A stretch of DNA of 63,217 nucleotides from an uncultured Lachnospiraceae bacterium (GTDB taxonomy: Bacteria > Bacillota > Clostridia > Lachnospirales > Lachnospiraceae), in the NCBI GenBank assembly GCA_934437985.1, contig CAKSBI010000009.1:1-63217 (forward strand). Direction: 5' to 3'. A model generated the notes under the pieces. That model was not told the DNA's origin, ran no database searches, and was given only the letters and a program-made list of their open reading frames with translations. Numbering within the stretch: the first letter of the stretch is position 1; the number at the start of each line of letters is the position of its first letter. Shown here piece after piece: positions 26,260-35,197 of this stretch. The translations under genes were made by a program, and so were the position numbers.

Positions 26260-27375
26260 ATGAAGATATGGTACAGGGCGCTGCTTATAGCCGGGATGTG
26301 TATGGGTCTTATGGGCTGCGGTAAGGATAAGGATGTGGAGGCTCCGGAGCTGCTTGAGCCTGTTGGAAGTGTTTCAGATGCGGTTACAGTTACAAAAGGA
26401 GATATAAGCAGCACAAAGATATACGATGCACAGGTAATACCTTATACGGAAGAGCTTGGTTTTGAGATTGATGGCACGGTTCTGGAGGTTAAGGCCAGGC
26501 TTGGGGATACTGTAAAAAAAGGTGATATTATAGGTGTGCTTACAGGGGCTGGCGATGGTAATGAGTACGATTCGGTTGTCGAACAGATTAATCAGCAGAA
26601 AAGCACTTATTCAGAGGAAAACCATAATGCTGAATATGATATCAGAATAATGGAGACTGAGAAGAAGCAGCTGCAGAATAGTCTGGGGAATGCTCCGGAT
26701 GGGAATAAAAAGGATATAAAAAAGCAGCTTGAGGTAAAAAAGGTTGATATAGAGATAGCAAAAACCAGATTGTCAGGTAACAGGGCAATCCAGGATATTG
26801 AGCTAAAGGAGCTTGAAAGGAAGAAAAAGGCAGCGCTTGAAAAGCTCAAGGAAAATTATCTGTATGCAACAATGGATGGTGTGATAACATATGTCAATAT
26901 GGAACCCGGAATGTCAGTTTCTGCCAATGATTTTGTTGTAGCATTGTCTGATACTGACAGGAAGCAGATAAAGTCTGAGTTTGTTTCAAAAAGAGACCTT
27001 ACGGCAGCAGATGATTATTATGTAATGTATAAGAATAAGCATTATGGGGTTGTCCAGCAGGAATATGACCCTGCCGGAATTGATGAGCTGGTTGAACAGG
27101 AGTTGGTTCCACGTTCATATTTTGATGTTAAGGACAGTAATGCGGAGTTTGATATAGGGGAATCACTTGAGCTTTATGTTATATCTGATGAACAAAAGGA
27201 TGCGCTTATTATTCCGTCAAATGCATTATACAGAGAGGGTTCAGTCTGTTATGTATATAAGCAGGAGGGTAATACAAAGGTGAAAACTGAGGTTACGGTC
27301 GGAACAACAACTACATCTATGGTGCAGATAGTAGATGGAATCGGGGAAGGAGATGTAGTTTATGTTAAGGAATAA
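26260..27375 (+). CDS. Lipoprotein adaptor protein 2 of the ABC exporter
   Basis: A 371-residue paralogue of the previous gene. Signal peptide with lipobox LMGC at residues 17-20. Lipoyl halves at LEVKARLGDTVKKGDIIGVL (~75-95) and YATMDGVITYVNMEPGMSVS (~205-225) flank a Lys/Glu-rich coiled coil (~100-200). The C-terminal part (SVCYVYKQEGNTKVKTEVTVG) is the MacA-like membrane-proximal domain. AGGAAGG before ATG 26260; 21 bases after gene 1. Such adaptors normally link the permease to outer partners, but in a monoderm cell they may gate or stabilise substrate release. Confidence 0.82.
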   Translation: MKIWYRALLIAGMCMGLMGCGKDKDVEAPELLEPVGSVSDAVTVTKGDISSTKIYDAQVIPYTEELGFEIDGTVLEVKARLGDTVKKGDIIGVLTGAGDGNEYDSVVEQINQQKSTYSEENHNAEYDIRIMETEKKQLQNSLGNAPDGNKKDIKKQLEVKKVDIEIAKTRLSGNRAIQDIELKELERKKKAALEKLKENYLYATMDGVITYVNMEPGMSVSANDFVVALSDTDRKQIKSEFVSKRDLTAADDYYVMYKNKHYGVVQQEYDPAGIDELVEQELVPRSYFDVKDSNAEFDIGESLELYVISDEQKDALIIPSNALYREGSVCYVYKQEGNTKVKTEVTVGTTTTSMVQIVDGIGEGDVVYVKE

Positions 27376-27379
27376 TAGA

Positions 27380-28699
27380 ATGGGCAGAATTATGATGACT
27401 GCTGTATTGTGTGCAGGTGCATGTGTGTTCAGCATAACAGGCTGTGGAGACAGTAAGGAAAGCAGCAACGTTAAGAATGGGGCAGAAACGGAGGACACAC
27501 AGAAAAAGACAGGGTCAGGTAATAATAAGATTAATCCTGACAAGCCGCGTAATGGTAAGAATGGTGACAGTGATACAGAAGCTTCTGCAGAGGATAATAC
27601 GGATCTGTTCGGTGAAAAGGAGTCAGAGCTGCTGCTTAATACGGATGTACTTAAGCAGGACAAAGATGATACAGGTGCAACGGGGAAGATTAAGGAGATA
27701 GTTGAGGCCGGACGTGGAGATTATACCCATAAGCTGAATGCCATGGCAGAGATATATTATCTTGACAAGTATTATGAGACAGTAAGAATGCCTGATATTA
27801 AGTTTGTAAAATATAAGGTTGAAGCCGGTGACTATGTTAAAAGGGGTGACACAATATTTACATATAAAGCTGAAGTGGATGAGACGGCACTTCGGCAGAT
27901 GGAATCAGATATAGTCCAGAAGGAAAAGGACTATACTGCCGGCTATGATTCTCGTAAGGCAGAGATTTCCAAGGCAAAGCACGAGCTGAAGACACTTAAG
28001 GAAGCGGATGAAATAAAGCTCAAAAAGCTTGAGATAAAAAAGCTTGAACAGGCTTTAAAGGAGTTTTCAGGAACAAAATCTGATCTGAAAAAGCTGAAGG
28101 AAGAGCTTGCTGAATACAAATCAGGTGCGTCATCGACAAGAATGACGGCAAGCCATGAAGGATATATCTTATCTTTGGAGGAGCTGCAGAAAGGGGATGT
28201 TCTTGTCAAGGGACGTACAGTTGCTGTCATATCACCGAAGAAAGAGTATTATGTACAGGTTGAAGATATTTCAGAGGGAAGATTAAGATATAACAGTGAA
28301 GTTGAGGTAAGTGTTGATGGCGGTAACGGAGAGAAGAAAAAGACCATGAAGGGAAAGGTTATAGCAGCGTCAAATCTCCTTGCACCGGATCATCAGCAGC
28401 AGTATGCGTATGTCAGCATAATCGATGAACCGGAAGGAGTTAACTGGGACAATCCGATCAAGATATCTTATACGGGTAAGGAATTGAAAAATGTACTTAT
28501 GATTCCGAGGGATGCACTTTGTACGGAGACATCCGGTGAAGGAAAAGATATGGTTGAATCAGATTATGTATATATATATGAGAATGACCATGCATACAAG
28601 AGATATGTAGATGTGTATGATGATGGCGGTGACCAGGTTGTAATTATACAGGGTGTTAACGAAGGGCAGAAGGTAGTCGTCTACGAAGACAGGGAATAG
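27380..28699 (+). CDS. Lipoprotein adaptor protein 3 of the ABC exporter
   Basis: A ~439-residue third adaptor. Signal peptide with lipobox ITGC, then a Ser/Lys/Asp/Asn-rich tether (~25-100), longer than in its two siblings. Lipoyl halves (VKYKVEAGDYVKRGDTIFTY and RMTASHEGYILSLEELQKGDVLVKGR) flank a Lys/Glu coiled coil (~175-245). The C-terminal domain contains MIPRDALC and YENDHAYKRYVDVYD. An ATG at 27362 overlaps gene 2; ATG 27380 with AAGGA at 27367-27371 is the better start. Tandem with adaptors 1 and 2. Confidence 0.82.
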   Translation: MGRIMMTAVLCAGACVFSITGCGDSKESSNVKNGAETEDTQKKTGSGNNKINPDKPRNGKNGDSDTEASAEDNTDLFGEKESELLLNTDVLKQDKDDTGATGKIKEIVEAGRGDYTHKLNAMAEIYYLDKYYETVRMPDIKFVKYKVEAGDYVKRGDTIFTYKAEVDETALRQMESDIVQKEKDYTAGYDSRKAEISKAKHELKTLKEADEIKLKKLEIKKLEQALKEFSGTKSDLKKLKEELAEYKSGASSTRMTASHEGYILSLEELQKGDVLVKGRTVAVISPKKEYYVQVEDISEGRLRYNSEVEVSVDGGNGEKKKTMKGKVIAASNLLAPDHQQQYAYVSIIDEPEGVNWDNPIKISYTGKELKNVLMIPRDALCTETSGEGKDMVESDYVYIYENDHAYKRYVDVYDDGGDQVVIIQGVNEGQKVVVYEDRE

Positions 28700-28739
28700 T
28701 GTTTTTAATACCAATAACAGAAAGGCAGGACATAATTGA

Positions 28740-31571
28740 ATGTTTAGATTCATGATACAGAAGCTGTTACATAAAAAATGGATGGTAATATGTCTGCTTA
28801 TAGGCAACATATTACTGATTGCCGTTGCATGCAGTAATCCTATGTATAAGAATGCTTCACTGCAGAGGGCACTTACAAGGTCATTCAGTGATTATATTGA
28901 GACCAATGGAGAGAATCCGGCAGTTATAACACTTGAGTCTGCAATGACCAAGGGCAGTAACAATGAAGATGATTATAAGAAAATGGATGATTTTGCAAAG
29001 AGCCTGCCTGACTATATCGGGCTTGACCTGACGGACACTGTTCATTATATCTCAACAATGAGGGGTAATGCAGTATCACTTATGGAAAGGGACGATAATA
29101 ACAGAGGTCACAATATGAAGGTTGCCTCAATGACCGGGCTTGATGAACATGTATCACTGCTTGCCGGAAGGATGTATTCAGATAAGCCTGATGAGGATGG
29201 GGTGTATGAAGCAATAGTAAGCCAGAAGGCGTTTGTTATGGCTAACCTGCTGCTTGATGAGAAGCTGCAGTTCCCGAAAGAGAAGGACAGCGATGGCAGA
29301 GCGTTAGTTGTGAAGATAGTTGGTGTGTATACGAATAAAGAAGCCACTGACACATACTGGGTTAAAAGTCCTTCTGAATATATGGAGGAGTGTTTCATAT
29401 CCCCGAAGATTTTTGAAGAGAAGTTTATTAATACTGACAGGCAGGTATATAACGTTGAAAGTGTGTGGTATAACTTTTTTGATTATAAGGACATTGAACC
29501 GGGAGAGGTAAGTAAGATTGTAAGGCGGACGGAAAAATGTATTGATGCTTATAACAGCAGGATTGCACGTTTTGATGAACCGCTTTACCTTCCAATACTT
29601 AAGGACTTTATGCTGTCGCAGAAAAAAAGCTCAGCAACCCTTTTAATCCTGCAGGTGCCTGTCTTGGTGCTTTTGTGTGCATTTATATTTATGATATCAA
29701 GACAGATGCTCGACCTTGAACAGAATGAGGTGGCGCTTTTAAAGAGCCGTGGTTCGTCAAAGAGACAGATTATTACAATATATCTGTTACAGTCAGTGAT
29801 CATTACAGGTGTAAGTATAATTGCCGGGCTGCCGCTTGGAATGCTTATGTGCAGGATTCTTGGTTCGGCTAATGGATTCCTGGAATTTGTCAGGAGAAGC
29901 TCATTACATGTAATACTTGACGGACAGGTTATGCTGTACTGCCTTATCGCAGCACTCGTGTCAGTAGCAGTTATGGTGCTTCCGGTATTGAAGGATGCCG
30001 GGGTAACAATTGTTAATTACAAGCAGCAGAAGAACAAGGCAAAGAAAAGCCTGTGGCAGAAGGTATACCTTGATGTAATACTTCTTCTTGTTTCCATATA
30101 CGGCCTGTATTCATTCAATGACAGAAAAGAGACGCTGATGATGAAGGTACTGTCAGGGGAATCAGTTGACCCGCTATTGTTTTTATGTGCATCATTGTTC
30201 ATTATCAGCGCCGGGATGACTGCATTGAGGATACAGCCCATACTGGTAAAGCTTGTATATTCTATTGGAAAAAGGTTCTGGAATCCGCCGGCTTTCGCAT
30301 CGTTTTTACAGATATTACGAACAGGTGTAAGACAAAAGTTCATGATGGTATTCCTTATTCTTACGGTTGCCCTTGGAATATACAATGCAACAGTTGCAAG
30401 GACGATATTATCGAATGCAGGTAAGAGCATTGATTATGCAAATGGGGCAGATATTGTGCTTCAGGAGGTATGGAAGGATAACTCGGCATTTCTTGTGTCA
30501 ACAGCTGAATATGAAGCGGATGAGAATCTGAAGCTTATGTACACTGAGCCGGATTGTACTGTGTATGAGAGCTTCCCGGAGGTTAAGTCACTTGCTAAGG
30601 TTCTGAGGAATGATGTTAATGTTGTAAGGGATACTCTTGGAAAGGACCCGAAGCCGGCTTCGCTTATGGCTGTTAATACCAAAGAATTTGGTGAGACAAT
30701 TAATTTTGATGCTACACTTTTGCCGGAGCATATCAATACATACCTCAATGTGCTGTCTACTGACCAGTCCGCAGTTCTTTTATCTATGAATTACCATACG
30801 GTTGAGCAGTATGACATAGGGGATAATATTATATATACCAATGATGATGGCGATGTTATAGAGAGTGTTGTATATGGCTTCTTTGATTACTGGCCGGGTT
30901 ACATCCCGACTTCGTATAATCTTAATGATGAGGGTGTGCTTGCCCCAACGCAGAATTATATGATAGTTGCGAACCTCGCCAACGTTCAGAACAAATGGGG
31001 AGTAACACCATACCAGCTGTGGCTTAAGACTGACGGCTCTTCACAGTTCTTATATGATTATGCGGAAGAAAATGGAATTCAATATACTGAATTTAAGGAT
31101 GGTAATGCCCAGATGGTTGAGGTACGCAATAATACGTTGTTCCAGGGTACGAACGGAATACTTACGATGAGCTTTATCGTGGTGCTTATTCTGTGTTCGG
31201 CAGGTTTTCTTATCTACTGGATATTGTCCATCAGACAGAGAGAACTGCTGTTCGGTGTATTCCGTGCAATGGGAATGCGTAAGCGTGAGATAATACAGAT
31301 GCTTATAAATGAGCAGATATTCAGCTCAGGCGTGTCAATAATTATCGGGGGAATTATCGGAGGCGCTGCCTCGGTACTGTTTGTTCCGCTCGTACAGATA
31401 TTTTATTCTACAACAGAACAGGCGGTTCCGCTTGAGGTTGTAAGCAGACAGGTTGATATGGTCAGGTTATTTGGTGTGATCGGAGTAGTCATATTAGTGT
31501 GTATGATCATTCTTGGCATTCTCATATCTAAGATCAATATATCGCAGGCGCTGAAGCTTGGGGAGGATTAA
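28740..31571 (+). CDS. Large FtsX/MacB-type ABC permease
   Basis: A 943-residue permease of the FtsX (DUF214) superfamily with two copies of the large extracellular-domain-plus-helices plan. One N-terminal helix (~13-33), a first external domain (~35-300), a membrane block (~305-540, including SRQMLDLEQNEVALLKSRGSSKRQI, the cytoplasmic FtsX motif), a second external domain (~545-815), and a final three-helix block (~820-940, with ELLFGVFRAMGMRKREIIQML). The two matching ATPases follow after 3 bases. It works with the three adaptors; substrate unknown (peptide, lipid or antibiotic are all possible). Confidence 0.85.
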   Translation: MFRFMIQKLLHKKWMVICLLIGNILLIAVACSNPMYKNASLQRALTRSFSDYIETNGENPAVITLESAMTKGSNNEDDYKKMDDFAKSLPDYIGLDLTDTVHYISTMRGNAVSLMERDDNNRGHNMKVASMTGLDEHVSLLAGRMYSDKPDEDGVYEAIVSQKAFVMANLLLDEKLQFPKEKDSDGRALVVKIVGVYTNKEATDTYWVKSPSEYMEECFISPKIFEEKFINTDRQVYNVESVWYNFFDYKDIEPGEVSKIVRRTEKCIDAYNSRIARFDEPLYLPILKDFMLSQKKSSATLLILQVPVLVLLCAFIFMISRQMLDLEQNEVALLKSRGSSKRQIITIYLLQSVIITGVSIIAGLPLGMLMCRILGSANGFLEFVRRSSLHVILDGQVMLYCLIAALVSVAVMVLPVLKDAGVTIVNYKQQKNKAKKSLWQKVYLDVILLLVSIYGLYSFNDRKETLMMKVLSGESVDPLLFLCASLFIISAGMTALRIQPILVKLVYSIGKRFWNPPAFASFLQILRTGVRQKFMMVFLILTVALGIYNATVARTILSNAGKSIDYANGADIVLQEVWKDNSAFLVSTAEYEADENLKLMYTEPDCTVYESFPEVKSLAKVLRNDVNVVRDTLGKDPKPASLMAVNTKEFGETINFDATLLPEHINTYLNVLSTDQSAVLLSMNYHTVEQYDIGDNIIYTNDDGDVIESVVYGFFDYWPGYIPTSYNLNDEGVLAPTQNYMIVANLANVQNKWGVTPYQLWLKTDGSSQFLYDYAEENGIQYTEFKDGNAQMVEVRNNTLFQGTNGILTMSFIVVLILCSAGFLIYWILSIRQRELLFGVFRAMGMRKREIIQMLINEQIFSSGVSIIIGGIIGGAASVLFVPLVQIFYSTTEQAVPLEVVSRQVDMVRLFGVIGVVILVCMIILGILISKINISQALKLGED

Positions 31572-31574
31572 TAT

Positions 31575-32267
31575 ATGCAGGAGAAAGTAATATTAGAGAC
31601 AAAAAATGTTGTTCAGAGCTTCCCGGTGGCAGATGGTGAATTTGTGGCACTTAAGAATATCAATATAAAGGTTTATAATAATTCACTTACCATTCTGAGG
31701 GGAAGATCAGGTTCAGGTAAGACTACACTTATGAATATACTTGGTGCACTTGACAGTCCTAAGTCGGGCAGCGTTATAATGACAGGGAAAGACATTGTGG
31801 CACTTTCGGAGCACGAAAGGGAGGATATCAGGAGAAAGAAGATTGGTTTTGTATTTCAGTCAGTTGCCCTGATACCGATGATGACGGCGTATGAAAATGT
31901 CGAGTTTGCACTAAGGCTTGCAGGCTGCAGGGAGAACCGGGCTAAGCGTACAAAAGAGGTATTGAACCTTGTAGGACTTGGCAGGCGCATGAACCATATG
32001 CCGCAGGAGCTTTCAGGCGGTGAGCAGCAGAGAGTTGCGATAGCCAGGGCGATAGCACATAAGCCTGAGATAATATTTGCAGATGAGCCTACTGCGGAGC
32101 TTGATTCAGGAACCAGTGTCCAGGTTATGAAGATATTCAGAAAGCTTGTTGAAGAAGAGGGAATCACTATCGTAATGACAACGCATGATGTAGGGCTTAT
32201 GGAAGGCGCAGATTATATATACGAACTGGAGGATGGTGAGATTGTTGATGAGAAAGAAGAAGAATAA
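31575..32267 (+). CDS. ABC exporter ATPase 1 (MacB/LolD type)
   Basis: A 230-residue nucleotide-binding subunit. Walker A GRSGSGKT (~43-50), signature [14 protein letters not shown] (~141), Walker B IIFADEPTAELDSG (~161) and the His switch in MTTHD (~197) are all intact. The Q-loop FVFQSVALIPMMTAYENVEFAL is of the LolD/MacB kind that pairs with FtsX-type permeases. The stop overlaps the start of ATPase 2, so the two are probably translationally coupled and form a heterodimer. Confidence 0.92.
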   Translation: MQEKVILETKNVVQSFPVADGEFVALKNINIKVYNNSLTILRGRSGSGKTTLMNILGALDSPKSGSVIMTGKDIVALSEHEREDIRRKKIGFVFQSVALIPMMTAYENVEFALRLAGCRENRAKRTKEVLNLVGLGRRMNHMPQELSGGEQQRVAIARAIAHKPEIIFADEPTAELDSGTSVQVMKIFRKLVEEEGITIVMTTHDVGLMEGADYIYELEDGEIVDEKEEE

Positions 32268-33198
32268 CGCAGAAGTAACAGAGACAGGGCTTGAGCACGA
32301 AGACATTGAGCTTGATGCTGATACAATGATTCTTTGCGACAATCTCGTCAAGATATATAAGACAAAAGACCTTGAGGTGCTTGCACTGCAGGGGCTTGAC
32401 CTGAAGGTTGAAAGAAATGAGCTCATGGCAATAATTGGAAATAGCGGAAGCGGAAAGTCTACATTTCTCAATATGATTGGCGGGCTTGACAGACCAAGTG
32501 CCGGAAGGCTTTATGTAGATGGCAGAAATCTGTTCCGTATGACAGAGACAGAGCTTGTTGAATATAAAAAGAATACAGTTGGATTCGTGTGGCAGAATAA
32601 TGCGCGCAATCTTCTTCCATACCTTACGGCATGGGAAAATATTATGACGCCTATGCTGTTTTGTAAGGGTGAAGATAAAAAAGTGCGTGCACTTGAATTA
32701 CTTGAGCTTGTCGGACTAAGCCACAGGAAGAATAACAGGCTCAGCCAGCTGTCAGGTGGTGAGCAGCAGCGTGTAGCGATAGCAATAGCGCTTGCCAATA
32801 ACCCGAAGCTTTTACTTGCGGATGAACCGACAGGTTCGGTTGACCGTAATACATCTGATTATATCCTTGATGTGTTCAGGGAGCTTAATGAGCAGATGGG
32901 AATAACAGTTGTAATTGTCACGCATGACCAGGGGCTTGCAAAAAAGGTTAACAGGGTTGTGTCTATCAGGGATGGTAAGACAAGTACAGAGCGTATTATG
33001 AAGTCTGATTATCTTGAAAAAATGGGAGATTCTGACTTTAACTGGAATGATACATACGATACCCAGGAAGAGTATGCAGTGCTTGACAGGGCAGGAAGAC
33101 TTCAGATTCCGGGTGAGCTTCTTGACCAGCTTGGAATTGAAGGTAATAAGGTTAAGTTAGAATATGACAATGGCAGAATTATAATTGAGAAGCCGTAA
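32248..33198 (+). CDS. ABC exporter ATPase 2 with C-terminal AbrB-like domain
   Basis: A ~316-residue ATPase. It has Walker [10 protein letters not shown], signature [14 protein letters not shown], Walker [15 protein letters not shown] and switch VTHD. Beyond the usual end (~residue 245) it carries about 50 extra residues reading [20 protein letters not shown] then [15 protein letters not shown], which has the layout of an AbrB/MazE swapped-hairpin domain. Start is ATG 32233 or ATG 32248 inside the end of ATPase 1. Role with the neighbouring permease is clear from the operon; the tail's role is unknown (dimerisation or DNA contact). Confidence 0.88.
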   Translation: MRKKKNNAEVTETGLEHEDIELDADTMILCDNLVKIYKTKDLEVLALQGLDLKVERNELMAIIGNSGSGKSTFLNMIGGLDRPSAGRLYVDGRNLFRMTETELVEYKKNTVGFVWQNNARNLLPYLTAWENIMTPMLFCKGEDKKVRALELLELVGLSHRKNNRLSQLSGGEQQRVAIAIALANNPKLLLADEPTGSVDRNTSDYILDVFRELNEQMGITVVIVTHDQGLAKKVNRVVSIRDGKTSTERIMKSDYLEKMGDSDFNWNDTYDTQEEYAVLDRAGRLQIPGELLDQLGIEGNKVKLEYDNGRIIIEKP

Positions 33199-33266
33199 TT
33201 GTGCCCGGGGTTAAAACAACTCTTACCTTTCGGTATAAGATTTCGGGATAAGAGAAGTAAGTGTAC

Positions 33267-33309
33267 AAAAAAATGCCCGGCCCACCGCACAGGCGGGTCA
33301 GGCATTTTT
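33267..33309. terminator. Bidirectional terminator between the exporter operon and prmA
   Basis: AAAAAATGCC-CGG...CCGC pairs with GCGG...GGCATTTTT around ACAG. The right arm contains the prmA stop region. Confidence 0.85.
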
Positions 33310-34282
33310 ATACATTTGATGTTTTTCTGGCAACAAAGCAGTACCAGTCGCCAAGTGTATCTGTCTCAGTAATCTCAAATCCATTAGATATAATAGCTTC
33401 TTTTACATCACCGGCGGCAGTGTTGATGATTCCTGAAGATATGAACAATCCGCCGGGCTTTATGTGTCTTCCAATCTCACCTGATAAAGGAATAATAACA
33501 TTGGCAAGAATGTTGGCTACTGCAATATCGTAGCATTCGTCACCGACTGAGTTCCGGAGTCCGGCATCATCTAATATGTTGCCACAGATTGCCTCAAACT
33601 GCTCCGGAGTTACGTTATTAATATCCCTGTTCTCAAGTGTGGATGGAATTGCATACTCATCAATGTCAATTCCGAGAGCGTGTCCGGCTCCAAACCTGAC
33701 AGCAGCAATCGAAAGAATTCCGCTTCCGCATCCGACATCAAGTATATTCATGCCTTTTGTAACATGCCGGTCAAGGGCATTGATGCAGAGCCTGGTGGTC
33801 TCATGCGAGCCTGTCCCAAATGCAGTACCCGGATCAATACTGATTACAATATCGTCTTCCTTGTAATCAGGAAGTCCAACGGATTCTTCCCAGGTTGGCT
33901 TAATAACAATTCTGTCTGAAACCCTGAATGTGTGGAAGAATTCCTTCCAGTTGTTGATCCAGTCTTTGTCAGCGGTCTCTGATACAGTAACAGTGGCATC
34001 TCCGATATCCATGAAGCTGCGAAGCCCATCAAGGGCGGCATTCACCTTTACCAGGAACTCTTCGGGATTCTCATCTTCATCCCTGTAAAAATTAATTACG
34101 GCAGTGCCGTCATCCGGCTCTGTATCCGGAAGAATATCAACATACATCTGGCGTTTTTCATCTTCCGTAAGTGGTACATGGTCTTCAATCTCAATTCCTT
34201 CGACACCAATCTCACCGAGCGTATAGCTGATCATATCAGTTGCAGCTGTAGTGGTTTTAAGGCTGTACTGTGTCCATTTCAT
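33308..34282 (-). CDS. prmA: Ribosomal protein L11 methyltransferase
   Basis: A 324-residue SAM-dependent enzyme that trimethylates L11. The SAM site NILDVGCGSGILSIAA is at ~175, and the family motifs DPGTAFGTGSHETTRL (~150) and DIAVANILANVI (~242) are clear. The length and N-terminal substrate-recognition domain are normal. Start ATG 34282 follows a GAGGTAAT site. Neighbours are unrelated. Confidence 0.96.
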   Translation of the reverse strand: MKWTQYSLKTTTAATDMISYTLGEIGVEGIEIEDHVPLTEDEKRQMYVDILPDTEPDDGTAVINFYRDEDENPEEFLVKVNAALDGLRSFMDIGDATVTVSETADKDWINNWKEFFHTFRVSDRIVIKPTWEESVGLPDYKEDDIVISIDPGTAFGTGSHETTRLCINALDRHVTKGMNILDVGCGSGILSIAAVRFGAGHALGIDIDEYAIPSTLENRDINNVTPEQFEAICGNILDDAGLRNSVGDECYDIAVANILANVIIPLSGEIGRHIKPGGLFISSGIINTAAGDVKEAIISNGFEITETDTLGDWYCFVARKTSNV

Positions 34283-34448
34283 GTATTATTACCTCTCATT
34301 TTCTATGTGATATTATAACTGTTATATGAATATTCCGGACAATACACGGTATGCCACGGAAGTCCATACCAAAGTATAACATATTTTTAAGCCTGCGTCG
34401 ACTTGAATGTATAATAACCTGAATGTGTAATGCAAAAATAGCAGCAAT

Positions 34449-34492
34449 AAAAACGACTTGAATCAACATATAAATGTTGTTCAGGCCGTTTT
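34449..34492. terminator. Stem-loop with terminator features upstream of prmA
   Basis: AAAACG.CTTGAA.CAACAT pairs with ATGTTG.TTCAGG.CGTTTT. It probably ends transcripts coming from the DUF1540 side. The rest of 34283-34651 holds the two palindromes listed next; no reading frame is seen in it. Confidence 0.55.
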
Positions 34493-34516
34493 CGTATTTG
34501 TTCTGCCGATGATTAT

Positions 34517-34530
34517 ACTACAACTGTAGT
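34517..34530. promoter_or_regulatory. CopY/BlaI-type operator palindrome, copy 1
   Basis: ACTACAACTGTAGT is a 6+2+6 palindrome containing TACANNTGTA, the core bound by CopY/BlaI/MecI winged-helix repressors. No such repressor gene is in the window. Confidence 0.45.
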
Positions 34531-34587
34531 TGAATGGCGTAAAACTTTATTGCCACGATTGTATCAGGCTGGCTGACAGCTTTGTTT

Positions 34588-34599
34588 CTACAATTGTAG
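34588..34599. promoter_or_regulatory. CopY/BlaI-type operator palindrome, copy 2
   Basis: CTACAATTGTAG is a perfect palindrome with the same TACANNTGTA core, centred 70 bases from copy 1. Its flank on the minus strand (TCTGCC..CATACTACAA) resembles the plus-strand flank of copy 1, so the two form one inverted arrangement. Confidence 0.45.
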
Positions 34600-34651
34600 T
34601 ATGCTGGCAGATATCTTTATCGCACGATAGCAGTGAGCCGGGTCAGAAATG

Positions 34652-34966
34652 CTATTTTGCAGTGAAGCTGTGGCACTCTGTCTCATGGCAGCAGCAGTTA
34701 GAAGAGCATTTGCATATATCTATGCCGTCAGCCCTGCAATCACATTCATCATTAAATGTGCAGTCATTGGCGGTACAGTATACATGGGTTTTTGCTGATG
34801 CTTCAACAGATTTGTTGGTGGCATTTTCTGCAGTTCCCGCTTCCACAAAGCTTTCACAGCATGTCCCTTCCTTGCTGTTACCACCGGATATTTTTATTGA
34901 ATCGAGAATACACAAGTGATCGCTGTTGTGTTTACAGTGTGTTACTGAACAAGATAAATCAGGCAT
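34652..34966 (-). CDS. DUF1540 cysteine-rich protein (two domains)
   Basis: A 104-residue protein with two copies of a short Cys motif: CSVTHCKHNSDHLCI...CCESF at the N-terminus and CTANDCTFNDECDC...CHSF at the C-terminus, joined by a Ser/Ala/Glu-rich linker. This is the DUF1540 layout, common in Clostridia and probably metal-binding. The second copy has a run of extra cysteines (CKCSSNCCCHETEC). AAGGAGGCC before ATG 34966. Monocistronic. Function unknown. Confidence 0.85.
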   Translation of the reverse strand: MPDLSCSVTHCKHNSDHLCILDSIKISGGNSKEGTCCESFVEAGTAENATNKSVEASAKTHVYCTANDCTFNDECDCRADGIDICKCSSNCCCHETECHSFTAK

Positions 34967-35129
34967 AATATGTGGCCTCCTTTAAATTCTTTTTTTAATA
35001 TGCAGATATAGTATGTGTCTAATTTATATAAATTATTTAGGAATAATATGGAAATAATATGCCGAAAAAATAAACCGGAAATTAGATGGCATAAGAAGCT
35101 GGTATGCTTAGTCTGTGGACAGGTGCAAT

Positions 35130-35159
35130 TTGCATAAGCTGATAATAGTATGCTACAAT
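35130..35159 (+). promoter_or_regulatory. Possible promoter of recJ
   Basis: TTGCAT (35130-35135), 18-base spacer, TACAAT (35154-35159). Confidence 0.4.
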
Positions 35160-35197
35160 GCATTTAGTTATTTTTTTATTAATACAGGGTGACTTAC

